Program-made: the position numbers and the translations under genes | Assembly: GCA_024643255.1 (NCBI GenBank) | Contig: JAHENF010000001.1 | Coordinates: 121,301-185,300 of the forward strand | Direction: 5' to 3' | Length of the DNA stretch: 64,000 nucleotides | DNA from: Ilumatobacteraceae bacterium | GTDB taxonomy: Bacteria; Actinomycetota; Acidimicrobiia; Acidimicrobiales; Ilumatobacteraceae | Shown here: in pieces, positions 1 to 9,356 of the stretch | How the letters are laid out: each line of letters starts with the position of its first letter | Numbering within the stretch: the stretch's first letter is position 1 | Notes under the pieces: generated by a model | What the model was told of the DNA's origin: nothing | The model's database searches: none | What the model saw: only the letters and a program-made list of their open reading frames with translations

Positions 1-351
1 GTCGTCGGACCACAGACCTGGGGCGCGCTCCTCCGACAGGTCAGACCCGGCGACCGCGGCGCTGACGTCGTCGTCCTCCAGGTCACCTTGATCGTCCGCG
101 GGCTGATCGCCGAGACCGTCGGCAACCGTGACGGCGTCTACGGATCGGCCACACGGGACGTGATCCGTCAGTTCCAGGGGCTGGCGGGCCTGGCGGCCGA
201 CGGCGAGGTCGGGCCGAAGACCTGGACCGTCCTCATCGGAGCGAGAACACCGGTCGCGTCCCGGACCCGAGGCGCGACGACGCCGGACGATGGGGTCGAT
301 CTCGACGACCTCGACGTGCTCACCGCCTACGACGGTCTCCCGGCCGAGTGA
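1..351 (+). CDS. Peptidoglycan-binding domain protein, C-terminal fragment
   Basis: The reading frame is open from base 1 to the TGA at 349-351, so this is the last 116 codons of a gene beginning upstream; the ATG-less ORF-track start at 88 is not real. Two copies of the PG_binding_1 signature are visible (VVGPQTWGALL near the window edge and GEVGPKTWTVLI about 70 residues later), with the usual YG..T...I..FQ core between them. Such domains bind cell-wall glycan or act as recognition modules on hydrolases. The catalytic or N-terminal part is outside the window. Its stop overlaps the GTG of the patatin gene (GTGA), so the three first genes look translationally coupled and may act together. Function of the whole protein is unknown. 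Confidence 0.75.
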   Translation, partial: VVGPQTWGALLRQVRPGDRGADVVVLQVTLIVRGLIAETVGNRDGVYGSATRDVIRQFQGLAGLAADGEVGPKTWTVLIGARTPVASRTRGATTPDDGVDLDDLDVLTAYDGLPAE

Positions 352-1811
352 CCGCCATGTCCGACGGAGCCTCGGCATCCACCGAACGTGACATCGCAGT
401 GGCCTTGTCCGGCGGCGGCCATCGTGCGACCGTGTTCGGCCTCGGCGCGCTGCTCGCGATGGCCGACGCAGGGCTCTGCGATCGAACGGCCTCGATCAGT
501 TCGGTGTCGGGCGGATCGATCGCAAACGGCGCCGTGATGGTCGGGCCGGACTACGGGACTGCGCCCGTCGAGGAGATCGAGGCGCACATCGCCCGCACGG
601 TGCAGTCGATCGCTGAGCGCGGCGTCCTGCAGGGTGGAGCGCCCGCGACCAGGTGGTACCTGCGTTCGTTCATCGCGGCCATCACACTGACCGTCGTCGC
701 GTTCGTCGTCGCCGTCGTGGCGGGCATTGCGAAGTGGCCGGTCGTCGTGGCAGGCGCCGTCGCGGTGATGTTCGTGTTCGGCTGGCTGACCCTGTGGTTG
801 TTCTCCCAGCGATCGTCGGCCACCGAGCGAGCGATCGACAAGGAGCTCCTGGGCGCTGCGCACACCAGCCTTGCCGCCCAGCAGGCCCGCAACCTGAGCG
901 TCCACCATGTGATCTGCACCACCGATCTGCAGGGAGGCACGACGTTCTACTTCAGCAACCGAATGGTCTACGGATGGGAGTTCGGTGGGACGACACGGCC
1001 GACCGAGGTGCCGCTCTCGACCGCCGTCCAGGCATCGGCCTGCGTGCCGGGGGCATTCCGCGCTCGAGCCGTGGGCCTCGACCGGCTCCACCTCGTGCCA
1101 GGAACGCTCACCGCCGACGATCACCCATCACACGGGGAGGTGACGGTCGATCGGATCGTCGTCGTCGACGGAGGTGTCTACGACAACATGGCCGACAGTT
1201 GGGAGTACGGCTTCGCCGACCGTGCAGCGAGATGGCCCGGACTCGTCGGCGCTCAATCGCGACCGGCGCAGCAACTCGTCGTCGTGAACGCATCGTCGGA
1301 CTGGAACAGCCTGCGACCGATGCCGGGCGGAGGGCTCCGTTTCGAACTGGACGCATTGATGCGGTCCAAGGACGTGCAGTACGACGTGTCGACGTCGCAT
1401 CGTCGCCAGGCCCTCGGGCAGCTGTTCGCCACGGCGGCAGACGACGATGGCCTCGACGGCGTGTTCGTCCAGATCAAGGACAGCCCGTACCGGCTCGTCG
1501 ATCGTTTCACCAACGAGCCGGGGCGGACGCCCCTGGATCGGAACCGCTGGGCCGACGAGGCTCGCTCGTTCCTCGACCGATACGGCCTGTCGATGTCGGC
1601 ATGGGACGACATCGCCAAGGCGTCATCGTCCGTGCCGACGACGTTGAAGCCGCTCGGGGCCGAAGTCTGCGCCGCATTGTTGGAACACGGATACATGCTC
1701 GCGACCACGAACCTCCACGTCATCTTCGGCCATGGTGACATGACGAGAACGATCGAGCGAACTCGATTCGCGCGGCTCGCACGCAGCGAGACGACAGGAA
1801 CCCGGCGATGA
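348..1811 (+). CDS. Patatin-like phospholipase with a membrane hairpin
   Basis: This is a 487-residue patatin-fold serine lipase. The oxyanion-hole loop GGGHRA is at residues 22-27, the nucleophile elbow SVSGGS puts Ser54 as nucleophile, and the dyad Asp is D274 in VVVDGGVYDN. Two adjacent hydrophobic segments at about residues 106-128 and 131-150 form a probable membrane hairpin inserted between nucleophile and Asp, so it likely acts at the cytoplasmic membrane on phospholipid. GTG 348 overlaps the previous stop; ATG at 357 is an in-frame alternative. Its TGA overlaps the ATG of the giant CHAT protein (ATGA). Patatins are recurrent membrane-damaging effectors in bacterial immune systems (family knowledge). 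That role here is inference from context. Confidence 0.85.
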   Translation: MTAMSDGASASTERDIAVALSGGGHRATVFGLGALLAMADAGLCDRTASISSVSGGSIANGAVMVGPDYGTAPVEEIEAHIARTVQSIAERGVLQGGAPATRWYLRSFIAAITLTVVAFVVAVVAGIAKWPVVVAGAVAVMFVFGWLTLWLFSQRSSATERAIDKELLGAAHTSLAAQQARNLSVHHVICTTDLQGGTTFYFSNRMVYGWEFGGTTRPTEVPLSTAVQASACVPGAFRARAVGLDRLHLVPGTLTADDHPSHGEVTVDRIVVVDGGVYDNMADSWEYGFADRAARWPGLVGAQSRPAQQLVVVNASSDWNSLRPMPGGGLRFELDALMRSKDVQYDVSTSHRRQALGQLFATAADDDGLDGVFVQIKDSPYRLVDRFTNEPGRTPLDRNRWADEARSFLDRYGLSMSAWDDIAKASSSVPTTLKPLGAEVCAALLEHGYMLATTNLHVIFGHGDMTRTIERTRFARLARSETTGTRR

Positions 1812-4800
1812 GCACGGTGACGGTGCGGGCATTGCCGGCTGCCTGCGGCGACTGCCTCGTCATCGAGTACGGATCGACCGGCACCCGGCCGCATCGGATA
1901 CTGATCGATGGAGGCCTGAAGAGCAGCTACGACGAAGGGCTCGGCAAGTACCTCAGCGAGTCCGCTGATCAGCCGACCGAGTTCGACGTCGTGGTCGTCA
2001 CCCACATCGATCTCGATCACATCGAGGGGATCATCGAGGCGCTCAGCAGGCCGCAGCTCGTCGCCGAGAGCATCTGGTTCAACGGCCGCGACCAACTCGA
2101 CGAGCTGATCAATCCGGAAGCGGACAGTCGCGGCGCCCGCCAGGGAGACGCCCTCGACCGGCTCATCCCCGCCGACAAGCGAAACCCGATCGTCGACGGC
2201 ACGGCGATCCACGTTCCCGCCTCGGGAGCCGTTCGGCTCGACGGGATGCCCGGCGCGGCACGTTGCACGCTGCTGTCGCCCTCCCGGGACCGATTGGCAC
2301 AGCTGCTGAAGAAGTGGCCGAAGCCCGCACGCGGCGACGCACTCGAGCAGCTCTTCGACGCGTTCGACGATGCCACTGACATCGGCGGCACCGACACCCG
2401 CGGCGCGGGGGTGTTCGGCAAGGACGGCAGCGTCGCCAACGGCTCGAGCATCGCGTTCCTCCTCGAGATCGACGACGTCACGCTGCTCCTCACCGGCGAT
2501 GCCCACGCGCCGGAACTGGAAGCGACGATCAGGCAGGTGCTCGCCGAACGTGGCGGCGACAAGCTGCGCGTCGACCTCTTCAAGCTCGCCCATCACGGCA
2601 GTCGTCAGAACATGACCGATGGCCTGCTCGATCTGATCGACCCCGCCGCGATCCTCATCTGCACCGACGGATCGAAATTCAAGCACCCCGACGCCGACGC
2701 GCTGCAGAAGGTCCGCGCCCACTACCCGGATGTGCCGATCCATTTCACCGACCGCACCGAGATCATCGTCGAGCGGGCCCGCTCGATCGGCATCGAGGCA
2801 CCCACCGCCGATCAACTGCCGGTCGAACTGCACTTCGGTGGCTCGACGCCGGACACGGGCGGCGCGCCGAAGACGACACGTCCCGAGCCGACCACGCGAC
2901 GAACCAGGCGGCCGCGTGACACCGGAGCGGGCGGCGTCAAGGTTCGTGGCGAGAACCTCGAAGTGAGACTGGACTGGACCGGTACGACCAGCACGCGCGG
3001 CGCCACGAGCGTCGACAGCTGGCCGGCGGCACTGACGTCACACGTGGCGAACAGCGAACGATCCGTCACGTTCGAGCTGGTCGCCGAAGCAACCGTCAAC
3101 GAGCTGGAACAGCCGAGCCGCGGTGCGAGCGACACCGTCGATTCCGGTGAACTGGTCGTCGAACTGGGGCGGCCGGACGACGACGAGCAGCGAGTCGTCC
3201 TGGTGGAGGAGAACGGTCGATACGGCTGGTATCTCCCCGATGGCGATGCGGACGAGATCCGCCTCAGCGCGACGCTGGGCCCTGCCGGCAGCCGCGGTCG
3301 AATCACGAATCTCGTGCGGCGCAAGCTACGAGTGATCGCGCTCAAAGGACTGAACCATGTGGTCGGTGCGGCGACCCACGCCGCCGTCGGCGCGTACGAA
3401 CAGCACCACCATCCACCTGCCCTTCGCTCGTGGACTCCTGACAACCATCGGCTGCCGAGCGGCGACCCGCCCGACCTGACTCGCTTCAACCGCGCGGATC
3501 GCGGCCTCCTGCTCGTACACGGCTTCATGGGCTCCATCCACGGGTCCTTCGGATTCTCGGAGTCCACCGTCCGCCGCCTCGGCGCCGCCTACGACGACCG
3601 CATGATGGCGTACGACCACCCGACGCTGGCCGCGACACCGCGCAGCAATGCCGCGGATCTCCTCGAACGTCTCGACGGTCACGAAATGAGCATCGACATC
3701 CTCGCTCACTCACGCGGCGGGCTGGTCGCACGCGAACTCGCCCGGCTGGCAGAGGGGTCCAAGATCGACATCCGCTCCATCGTGTTCGTCGCCTCCCCCA
3801 ATGGTGGCACACCCTTGGCAGACCCGGATCGACCATCAGGGCTCCTCGATGGCGTGACCAACCTCGTCGGGAACCTGCCGGGCACCGACGGGTTCACGCT
3901 CGTGCTCGAGATGCTCGCCGACGTCGTGCTCCACGGAGCACTCCCCGGCCTCGAGGGCCTGGTCGCCATGCAGCCCGGCGGCGACTACCTCAAGGAACTC
4001 AACAAGCACCCGATGCCCGAACACATCGTGTTGCGGTCGATTGCTGCCGAATACGAACCTGCGGCCACCGCCGGATTCCTGCCGACGAAGTACGACGACG
4101 CACTCGACATGTACTTCGGGCAACTCCGCAACGATCGCATCGTCCCGACGGCGAGTGCATACGCCCGATGCGGTGGCTTCCAGGTGAAACCGGGTCAGCG
4201 CCTCGTGCTCGATGCGTCCCGTGGGGTCGACCACAGCTCGTACTGGACCGATGCTCGAGCCACGCGCCAACTCCTGACGTGGTTGTCTGCTGACGAGGAC
4301 GCGCTCACGACGCCGGAGATCCCGGAGTCGGAGACCGATCCCGAGGCGGAGACGGCCCGGGTCGCCGAGACCGTCTCGGTCGAGTCGATCCTCGAGGGCG
4401 TTCAGGCGCTGCCCGATGCGATCCGCAAGAAGATCGGGACGGTGTCCGGCGGCGTGGCCGAGACGGCCTCCCCACCGACGGGCCAGCGCGATGCGGTGAT
4501 CGTCGTGCCGGGAATCATGGGTTCCCACCTCGCCGCAGACGGCCGCACGATCTGGGTCGATGCGCTCCGACTCGCGCGGGGCGGCGTCGCCGCCCTGACC
4601 TATGGCGGCACGACCGACATCACCGCAGTCGGCCTCAATCGGTCGTACCTCCCATTGATCACCAAGCTCGCGCGCAGCTGGGACGTGTATCTGTTCCCCT
4701 TCGACTGGCGAGACGACATCTTCCGATCTGCGGACGGGCTCGATGCGCTGGTCGGGCAGTTGCGTGAGGATCATCCACGTCGAGGGATCAACTTCGTCGC

Positions 4801-7800
4801 GCACTCGATGGGCGGACTCGTCGTACGGGCTTTGGTTGCTGAACACCGGCAACGTTGGGACGAACTGACCGAGATCCCCGAGACGGCGAGCGGACGTCTC
4901 GTCATGCTGGGCACGCCGAACCGAGGGTCGTATGCGATCCCCCTGACGCTGCTGGGCAGCGACCTGGCAGTCCGGGGGCTCGCCGCGATCGATCGCCAAC
5001 ACACCAGTGACGAGGTCACCGCGATCGTCGCCGGCTTCCCGGGGTTGTACCAGATGCTGCCGTTCGCCCAGGGGATCGAGGACGACAACTGGCAGGACCT
5101 GTACGAACGGGCAACGTGGGGGGAGCATGCGCATGTCGACCCCGAACTGCTCACGCTGGCCCGCGACACCCATGCGAAACTCGCCGAGCACGGGATCGAT
5201 GCTCGACGCTTCTGCTACGTCGCCGGGTACGGCAAGGACACCCCCTACCGCGTCACGTTCGGCAACGGGCAGGAGATGCGCATCGGGCAGTTCGCCATGG
5301 GTGACGGTCGCGTCGCCCACCGACTCGGCGAACTCGACGACATGGCGATGTACTTCGTCGACGCGACGCACGGCGGACTGATCTCCGATCTCACCGTCCT
5401 CGACAAGCTCGACGACCTGATCAGAGATGGCACGGCGGCGACCACCGACCGATTCCTGGCGAAGGCTCCACCGCGCCGTGGCGTCGGGGGAGCCCTGCCC
5501 AGGATGTTCGCCGTCGGCGACATCGACCGACAGCCGCTTGCACCGGTCATCTGTTCACGCGGCGGTGCCATCCACCCGCCGACCAGCGATGACCGACGGG
5601 TGATCGATGACGCATTGTCGATGGTGCTCGGCGGAGAGCCCGACGACAGCGTTCGACCCCGGATGAACATCAAGGTGGTCCATGCGAGCCTGGAGCAGAC
5701 GGCGCTGCCCGTCGCAGTCGGGCATTACGCGAGGATGCCGGCCGAAGGAGCCGAGGGGTTCCTCGATCGAAAACTCGGTGGGGTGCTCGACGCCCGGTAC
5801 CGCCTCGGCCTGACCGCCGACGACGCAGGACGGGCGCTCGTGGTCCGCGCCCGCGACGGGCAACGGCCCGGAGGCGCCGTCGTCGTCGGGTTGGGCGAGT
5901 TCGGCCTGCTGACACAGTCGATCCTGACCGACGGGATCTGCGACGGTGTGCTGCGGCTCGCCCGCACACGAATCGAAACCGGTGCCGACCGGGCCGAGCC
6001 GTTCGGATTGTCATCGGTACTGATCGGAACTCCCGGCCGTTTCGGCCTGGAGATCGAGACGTCGATGGTCGCGATCATCGACGGAGTGATGCGAGCACTC
6101 GATCGGCTCGGCGAGGATCGACCGAGCCAATTCGACCTCGAGTTCGTCGAACTCTACGAGCAGCAGGCCGACGACGCCGCCCGGGTGCTCTGCAGCATCA
6201 CCGATGAGATCGACCACAACCTGCTCGACGATCTCGACCTCGACATCATCGAGGCGGTCGAGACGCGCGAGGGAGGCCGTCCCGGTGCCCCGACTCACAA
6301 TGCGTCGGGTCGTCCCTGGATTCGAATGCAGGCGTCACTCCAGAAGCCCGATCCTGCAACGACGTCACCGATCACGGAGATCAGCGTGTCGGTCCTGTCG
6401 AGGCAGGCGCAGGCCGACAAGCTCACCCACGAAGTCGACCTCGACAAGATCAGCGACTACGTCGACGCGGCAATCGGCAACGCCGGCAACGTCGGGCACA
6501 CGCTCTACGAGCTGCTGCTCCCCCACCGCGTCAAACTGGAGCTCGGCCGGTCGGAGAACATCCATCTGCTCGTCGACGAGCACCTCGGCCAGCTGCCTTG
6601 GGAACTCCTCGCCGCTCGGGACTCAGGCGGCACGGCTCGGGGGGCGCTCGCGCTCCGGGCAGGCTTCCTCCGTCAGCTGCAGAGCGAACAGATCACCCGG
6701 CTGGGCTCGGTACGACCGACCGGCCTCCTTGCACTCGTGATCGGCGACCCTCCCACCAGCTTCGGCCGATTGCCAGGAGCGCGTCGCGAAGCAGGCGAGG
6801 TCGCAGAACTCCTGAAGAGCTCCGACTGGGACGTCAGCGAGCACATCTCCCAGGCCGATGACGAGCCGGGCTCCCAGTGGGTCGAGATCGACAACCTGCT
6901 CCACGCTGCCCCCTATCGAGTCGTTCACGTCGCCGCACATGGCATCTTGGAACCCGACGATCCCAACCGCAGCGGCGTCGTCACCGGGCCAGGGCAACAC
7001 CACCGGCTCACCGCACTCGACTTCCGTTCGATGTCGGTGCAGCCCGATCTGGTGTTCCTCAACTGCTGCCACCTCGGCCGTCTCGACGCCGCCGACCTGG
7101 ACAGACAACTCGAATCATGGCTCGACCCACGACAACTCCGACAGCCACACAAGTTGGCGGCAACCGTGGCGACGCAGTTGATGCAGAACGGTGTGAAAGC
7201 CGTTGTCGTCGCGGGGTGGGAGGTCGACGACCAGGCGGCGGCGGCATTCGCGGATCGGCTGTACCGCTGTCTCCTCGACGCCGAACCCTTCGGCGATGCC
7301 GTGCGCAAGGCGAGGACTGCTGCGTTCGACGTCAGCGGTGAGGCATCGAACACATGGGGGGCATACCAGTGCTACGGCGACCCCGACTTCCAACTCGTGA
7401 CCGGTTCGCGACCGAGCGGTCGCCATGAGCAGATCGTCAGCGACAACCAGTTGATCCAGAGCCTGCAAATCCTGACCGGCAATGCCGGGCAGGCCGACGA
7501 CGACTCCCTCCGCAGACTCACCGACGACCTGCAGAACCTCGTCGAGGAGGCCGGCGACCGGCTCGACAGTGCCCATGTCACCTTGGCGATCGCCGACGCC
7601 TGCCAGTCGATCGGCCAGTTCGAACAGGCCGCCGACTGGTACGAACGATGCTTCCGCTCACCTGATGGCCGAGGCGAGCTGCGAGCGATCGAGCAGTACA
7701 CGAACATGCTCGTCTGCGAGAGCACCGGCAGGACGAACGGCGCCGACATCGGGCGGTTCCAGACCGCGGCGAGAACGCTCGAGGCGACGATGGCAGCGGT

Positions 7801-8386
7801 CGGCGAAACATCTGATCGACTCGCGCTCCTCGGCTCCGTCCACAAGAAGCTCGCCGTTGTGTTGGCCGAGCATCCCGACGCGAAGATGCCACCGGACTCG
7901 ACGCTTCCGCGGACCTCGAGGGAGGCTCTCGACTCGGCGAGAGCCGACTACAAGGCGGCCAGTGACGCTTCCACGGCCGGACCTGCTGACGAGCCCGACC
8001 TCCACAGCACCAACGTCTGGTTGCAGCTGGATCACCTTGCGGGAGGCGCCGGGCAGGACCGCCCTCAGCATGTCGAACTCGGCGAGCGGCTCCTCGATCT
8101 GGCAAGGTCGAACGCCCGCTCCGCGACCGAATTCTGGGACCGAGCCCAACTCGGAGACACACTGCTCACCATGGCCCTCCTGAACCGTGACGAGACGAGT
8201 GATCGGTATGTCGAGCAGGCGATCCAGGAGTACGTCGCCGCCTTCGAGAACCGCTCCACCATCAGGCAACGAGATTCGGTTCGCACTCACCTCGACGATC
8301 TCCTCACGATCTTCGGCGCCCTCCCCGACCAGGCGCCCGGGCTCGAAGTGGTCAAGGAGCTGCGACACGGTCTCCCATCGGGCTGA
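1808..8386 (+). CDS. Giant multi-effector protein: MBL fold, two alpha/beta hydrolases, CHAT protease, helical repeats
   Basis: 2192 residues with at least four enzymatic modules. Residues 1-330: ComEC/Rec2-like metallo-beta-lactamase, with THIDLDH at 65-71, TGDAH around 231 and AHHGS at 261-265. Residues about 375-530: low-similarity beta-rich linker after an Arg/Thr-rich stretch. Residues 560-860: alpha/beta hydrolase, VHGFMGS near 571 and nucleophile S635 in AHSRGG. Residues 895-1200: a second, LCAT/lipase-like hydrolase, PGIMGS near 901-906 and S1000 in AHSMGG. Residues about 1285-1400 resemble the M17 aminopeptidase N-terminal macro-like fold (VGHY..., VVVGLGEFG); low confidence. Residues 1580-1850: CHAT caspase-like domain, LPWELL near 1597, His1711 in VAAHG and Cys1754 in NCCHLG. 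Residues 1870-2192: helical, TPR-like. ATGA-coupled to the patatin gene. All visible catalytic residues are intact. Probably an immunity or conflict protein in which protease and lipases act in series; no homologue of known function is recognised for the full architecture. Confidence 0.85.
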   Translation: MSTVTVRALPAACGDCLVIEYGSTGTRPHRILIDGGLKSSYDEGLGKYLSESADQPTEFDVVVVTHIDLDHIEGIIEALSRPQLVAESIWFNGRDQLDELINPEADSRGARQGDALDRLIPADKRNPIVDGTAIHVPASGAVRLDGMPGAARCTLLSPSRDRLAQLLKKWPKPARGDALEQLFDAFDDATDIGGTDTRGAGVFGKDGSVANGSSIAFLLEIDDVTLLLTGDAHAPELEATIRQVLAERGGDKLRVDLFKLAHHGSRQNMTDGLLDLIDPAAILICTDGSKFKHPDADALQKVRAHYPDVPIHFTDRTEIIVERARSIGIEAPTADQLPVELHFGGSTPDTGGAPKTTRPEPTTRRTRRPRDTGAGGVKVRGENLEVRLDWTGTTSTRGATSVDSWPAALTSHVANSERSVTFELVAEATVNELEQPSRGASDTVDSGELVVELGRPDDDEQRVVLVEENGRYGWYLPDGDADEIRLSATLGPAGSRGRITNLVRRKLRVIALKGLNHVVGAATHAAVGAYEQHHHPPALRSWTPDNHRLPSGDPPDLTRFNRADRGLLLVHGFMGSIHGSFGFSESTVRRLGAAYDDRMMAYDHPTLAATPRSNAADLLERLDGHEMSIDILAHSRGGLVARELARLAEGSKIDIRSIVFVASPNGGTPLADPDRPSGLLDGVTNLVGNLPGTDGFTLVLEMLADVVLHGALPGLEGLVAMQPGGDYLKELNKHPMPEHIVLRSIAAEYEPAATAGFLPTKYDDALDMYFGQLRNDRIVPTASAYARCGGFQVKPGQRLVLDASRGVDHSSYWTDARATRQLLTWLSADEDALTTPEIPESETDPEAETARVAETVSVESILEGVQALPDAIRKKIGTVSGGVAETASPPTGQRDAVIVVPGIMGSHLAADGRTIWVDALRLARGGVAALTYGGTTDITAVGLNRSYLPLITKLARSWDVYLFPFDWRDDIFRSADGLDALVGQLREDHPRRGINFVAHSMGGLVVRALVAEHRQRWDELTEIPETASGRLVMLGTPNRGSYAIPLTLLGSDLAVRGLAAIDRQHTSDEVTAIVAGFPGLYQMLPFAQGIEDDNWQDLYERATWGEHAHVDPELLTLARDTHAKLAEHGIDARRFCYVAGYGKDTPYRVTFGNGQEMRIGQFAMGDGRVAHRLGELDDMAMYFVDATHGGLISDLTVLDKLDDLIRDGTAATTDRFLAKAPPRRGVGGALPRMFAVGDIDRQPLAPVICSRGGAIHPPTSDDRRVIDDALSMVLGGEPDDSVRPRMNIKVVHASLEQTALPVAVGHYARMPAEGAEGFLDRKLGGVLDARYRLGLTADDAGRALVVRARDGQRPGGAVVVGLGEFGLLTQSILTDGICDGVLRLARTRIETGADRAEPFGLSSVLIGTPGRFGLEIETSMVAIIDGVMRALDRLGEDRPSQFDLEFVELYEQQADDAARVLCSITDEIDHNLLDDLDLDIIEAVETREGGRPGAPTHNASGRPWIRMQASLQKPDPATTSPITEISVSVLSRQAQADKLTHEVDLDKISDYVDAAIGNAGNVGHTLYELLLPHRVKLELGRSENIHLLVDEHLGQLPWELLAARDSGGTARGALALRAGFLRQLQSEQITRLGSVRPTGLLALVIGDPPTSFGRLPGARREAGEVAELLKSSDWDVSEHISQADDEPGSQWVEIDNLLHAAPYRVVHVAAHGILEPDDPNRSGVVTGPGQHHRLTALDFRSMSVQPDLVFLNCCHLGRLDAADLDRQLESWLDPRQLRQPHKLAATVATQLMQNGVKAVVVAGWEVDDQAAAAFADRLYRCLLDAEPFGDAVRKARTAAFDVSGEASNTWGAYQCYGDPDFQLVTGSRPSGRHEQIVSDNQLIQSLQILTGNAGQADDDSLRRLTDDLQNLVEEAGDRLDSAHVTLAIADACQSIGQFEQAADWYERCFRSPDGRGELRAIEQYTNMLVCESTGRTNGADIGRFQTAARTLEATMAAVGETSDRLALLGSVHKKLAVVLAEHPDAKMPPDSTLPRTSREALDSARADYKAASDASTAGPADEPDLHSTNVWLQLDHLAGGAGQDRPQHVELGERLLDLARSNARSATEFWDRAQLGDTLLTMALLNRDETSDRYVEQAIQEYVAAFENRSTIRQRDSVRTHLDDLLTIFGALPDQAPGLEVVKELRHGLPSG

Positions 8387-8413
8387 CGCACGCGGAGCGC
8401 TGCGAAAACGTCG

Positions 8414-8439
8414 GAAGCCCCTGCGAGTGCAGGGGCTTC
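8414..8439 (-). terminator. Rho-independent terminator downstream of tRNA-Gly
   Basis: Perfect 11-bp stem (GAAGCCCCTGC / GCAGGGGCTTC) with a 4-nt loop. Read on the minus strand it is followed within a few bases by TTTT, so it most likely terminates the tRNA-Gly transcript. It may also stop the plus-strand effector operon ending 28 bases earlier, although there is no T-run on that side. Confidence 0.8.
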
Positions 8440-8444
8440 TCTGG

Positions 8445-8517
8445 AGCGGACGACCGGGATCGAACCGGCGACCTCAACCTTGGCAAGGTTGCGCTCTACC
8501 AACTGAGCCACGTCCGC
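8445..8517 (-). tRNA. tRNA-Gly (anticodon GCC)
   Basis: A 73-nt cloverleaf on the minus strand: acceptor GCGGACG/CGTCCGC with U73 discriminator, D-arm GCTC/GAGC, anticodon stem CAACC/GGTTG with loop TTGCCAA (anticodon GCC), five-base variable loop, T-arm GCCGG/CCGGT with TTCGATC loop. CCA is not encoded. It sits between the accessory operon and housekeeping genes, a typical insertion neighbourhood, but no attachment-site duplication was found inside the window. Confidence 0.97.
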
Positions 8518-8581
8518 GAGGAAGCCACAATGTAGCAGTCACCTCGCCGGATCGGACAACGCGATGCCGGACCGTTCAGGG

Positions 8582-8806
8582 TCAGCGCTGATCCGGTGAC
8601 CGGAGGTCGACGCGCAGCGTCAGGATGCCGTCGTCGATGCTCGCCTGGGCGTCGCCGAGCATGGCGAAGTCCTGGAAGTCGAGCTTCGACTGCTCGATGA
8701 AGTGACGCCGCCCCTCACCTTCCACGGGAGGCATGGGGCGCTTCTTCACCGCCGCTGCGCGCTCCTTGAACCGTTGGACCATCTCGTCGGGATCGAACGT
8801 TGCCAC
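8582..8806 (-). CDS. Small conserved hypothetical protein, 74 aa
   Basis: The ORF track gives 128 aa, but the N-terminal part overlaps the upstream gene in a low-quality frame. The GTG at 8806 gives a 74-residue protein (VATFDPDEMVQRF...), with a TAAGG Shine-Dalgarno-like stretch formed by the stop of the upstream membrane protein. The sequence is hydrophilic, with an N-terminal amphipathic helix rich in Lys/Arg and a C-terminal beta-like IDDGILTLRVDL segment. No family is recognised. The 10-nt spacing to the upstream gene suggests co-transcription. Moderately sure it is a gene, unsure of function. Confidence 0.6.
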   Translation of the reverse strand: MATFDPDEMVQRFKERAAAVKKRPMPPVEGEGRRHFIEQSKLDFQDFAMLGDAQASIDDGILTLRVDLRSPDQR

Positions 8807-8816
8807 ATCGTCGACC

Positions 8817-9296
8817 TTATCCCTCGTTCGTCTCGTCGGACCCGCCGGCAACCTGGCTCGCATCGGGAACCGGCAGCCCGAACACCGTCGAATCGATGTC
8901 CGAGGTGATCCCGGGACCGAGATCGTCGATCGACGCCACGGGGCGCTGCGCGAGTTCGAATTCGGCATCCAGATCGGGTGGAGCCTTCACGAACGCGAGC
9001 GGCTCGGCCCCTTCCGGACGCAGCTCGTCGAGGATGCGTTGCTGCGTCGCAGGATCGCGTTTGCGCCAGCTGCTGTCACCCATGCGTTCGAGCGGTGCCA
9101 GCACGGGCGGGTCGTAACGCGTCTGCCGAACGAGCCAGATGCCCAACACGATCAGGCTGATCCCGATCAGCACGAGACCACCGACCATCGCGTAGACCAA
9201 TCGGGTCGAGCCGGGATCGCCGGCTCCGACCAGGGTCGGCAGTGCCACGACCGACGGACCGGCGACGGTCGACAGCGGGGCGATGAGCACGTGCAC
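8817..9296 (-). CDS. Single-pass membrane protein, hypothetical
   Basis: 159 residues starting at GTG 9296. One clear transmembrane segment (LVYAMVGGLVLIGISLIVLGIWLV, about residues 33-56) is followed by a basic stretch and a long acidic cytoplasmic or extracellular tail. The Pro/Ala-rich N-terminal 30 residues could be part of a weak signal sequence. No domain is recognised. It is followed at 10 nt by the 74-aa gene. Real-gene status rests on the TM segment, coding-like composition and lack of any competing ORF. Confidence 0.6.
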   Translation of the reverse strand: MHVLIAPLSTVAGPSVVALPTLVGAGDPGSTRLVYAMVGGLVLIGISLIVLGIWLVRQTRYDPPVLAPLERMGDSSWRKRDPATQQRILDELRPEGAEPLAFVKAPPDLDAEFELAQRPVASIDDLGPGITSDIDSTVFGLPVPDASQVAGGSDETNEG

Positions 9297-9356
9297 GGAA
9301 CCGAGATTCTGCCAGTTCCCGCGGCGTTCGCGTCGGATCGCTCACCGAATCGCGCC

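Noticed and set aside
8445-8517. tRNA-Gly as an integration site of a mobile island bearing the effector operon
   Set aside because: No second copy of the tRNA 3' end, no integrase and no clear island border inside the window.
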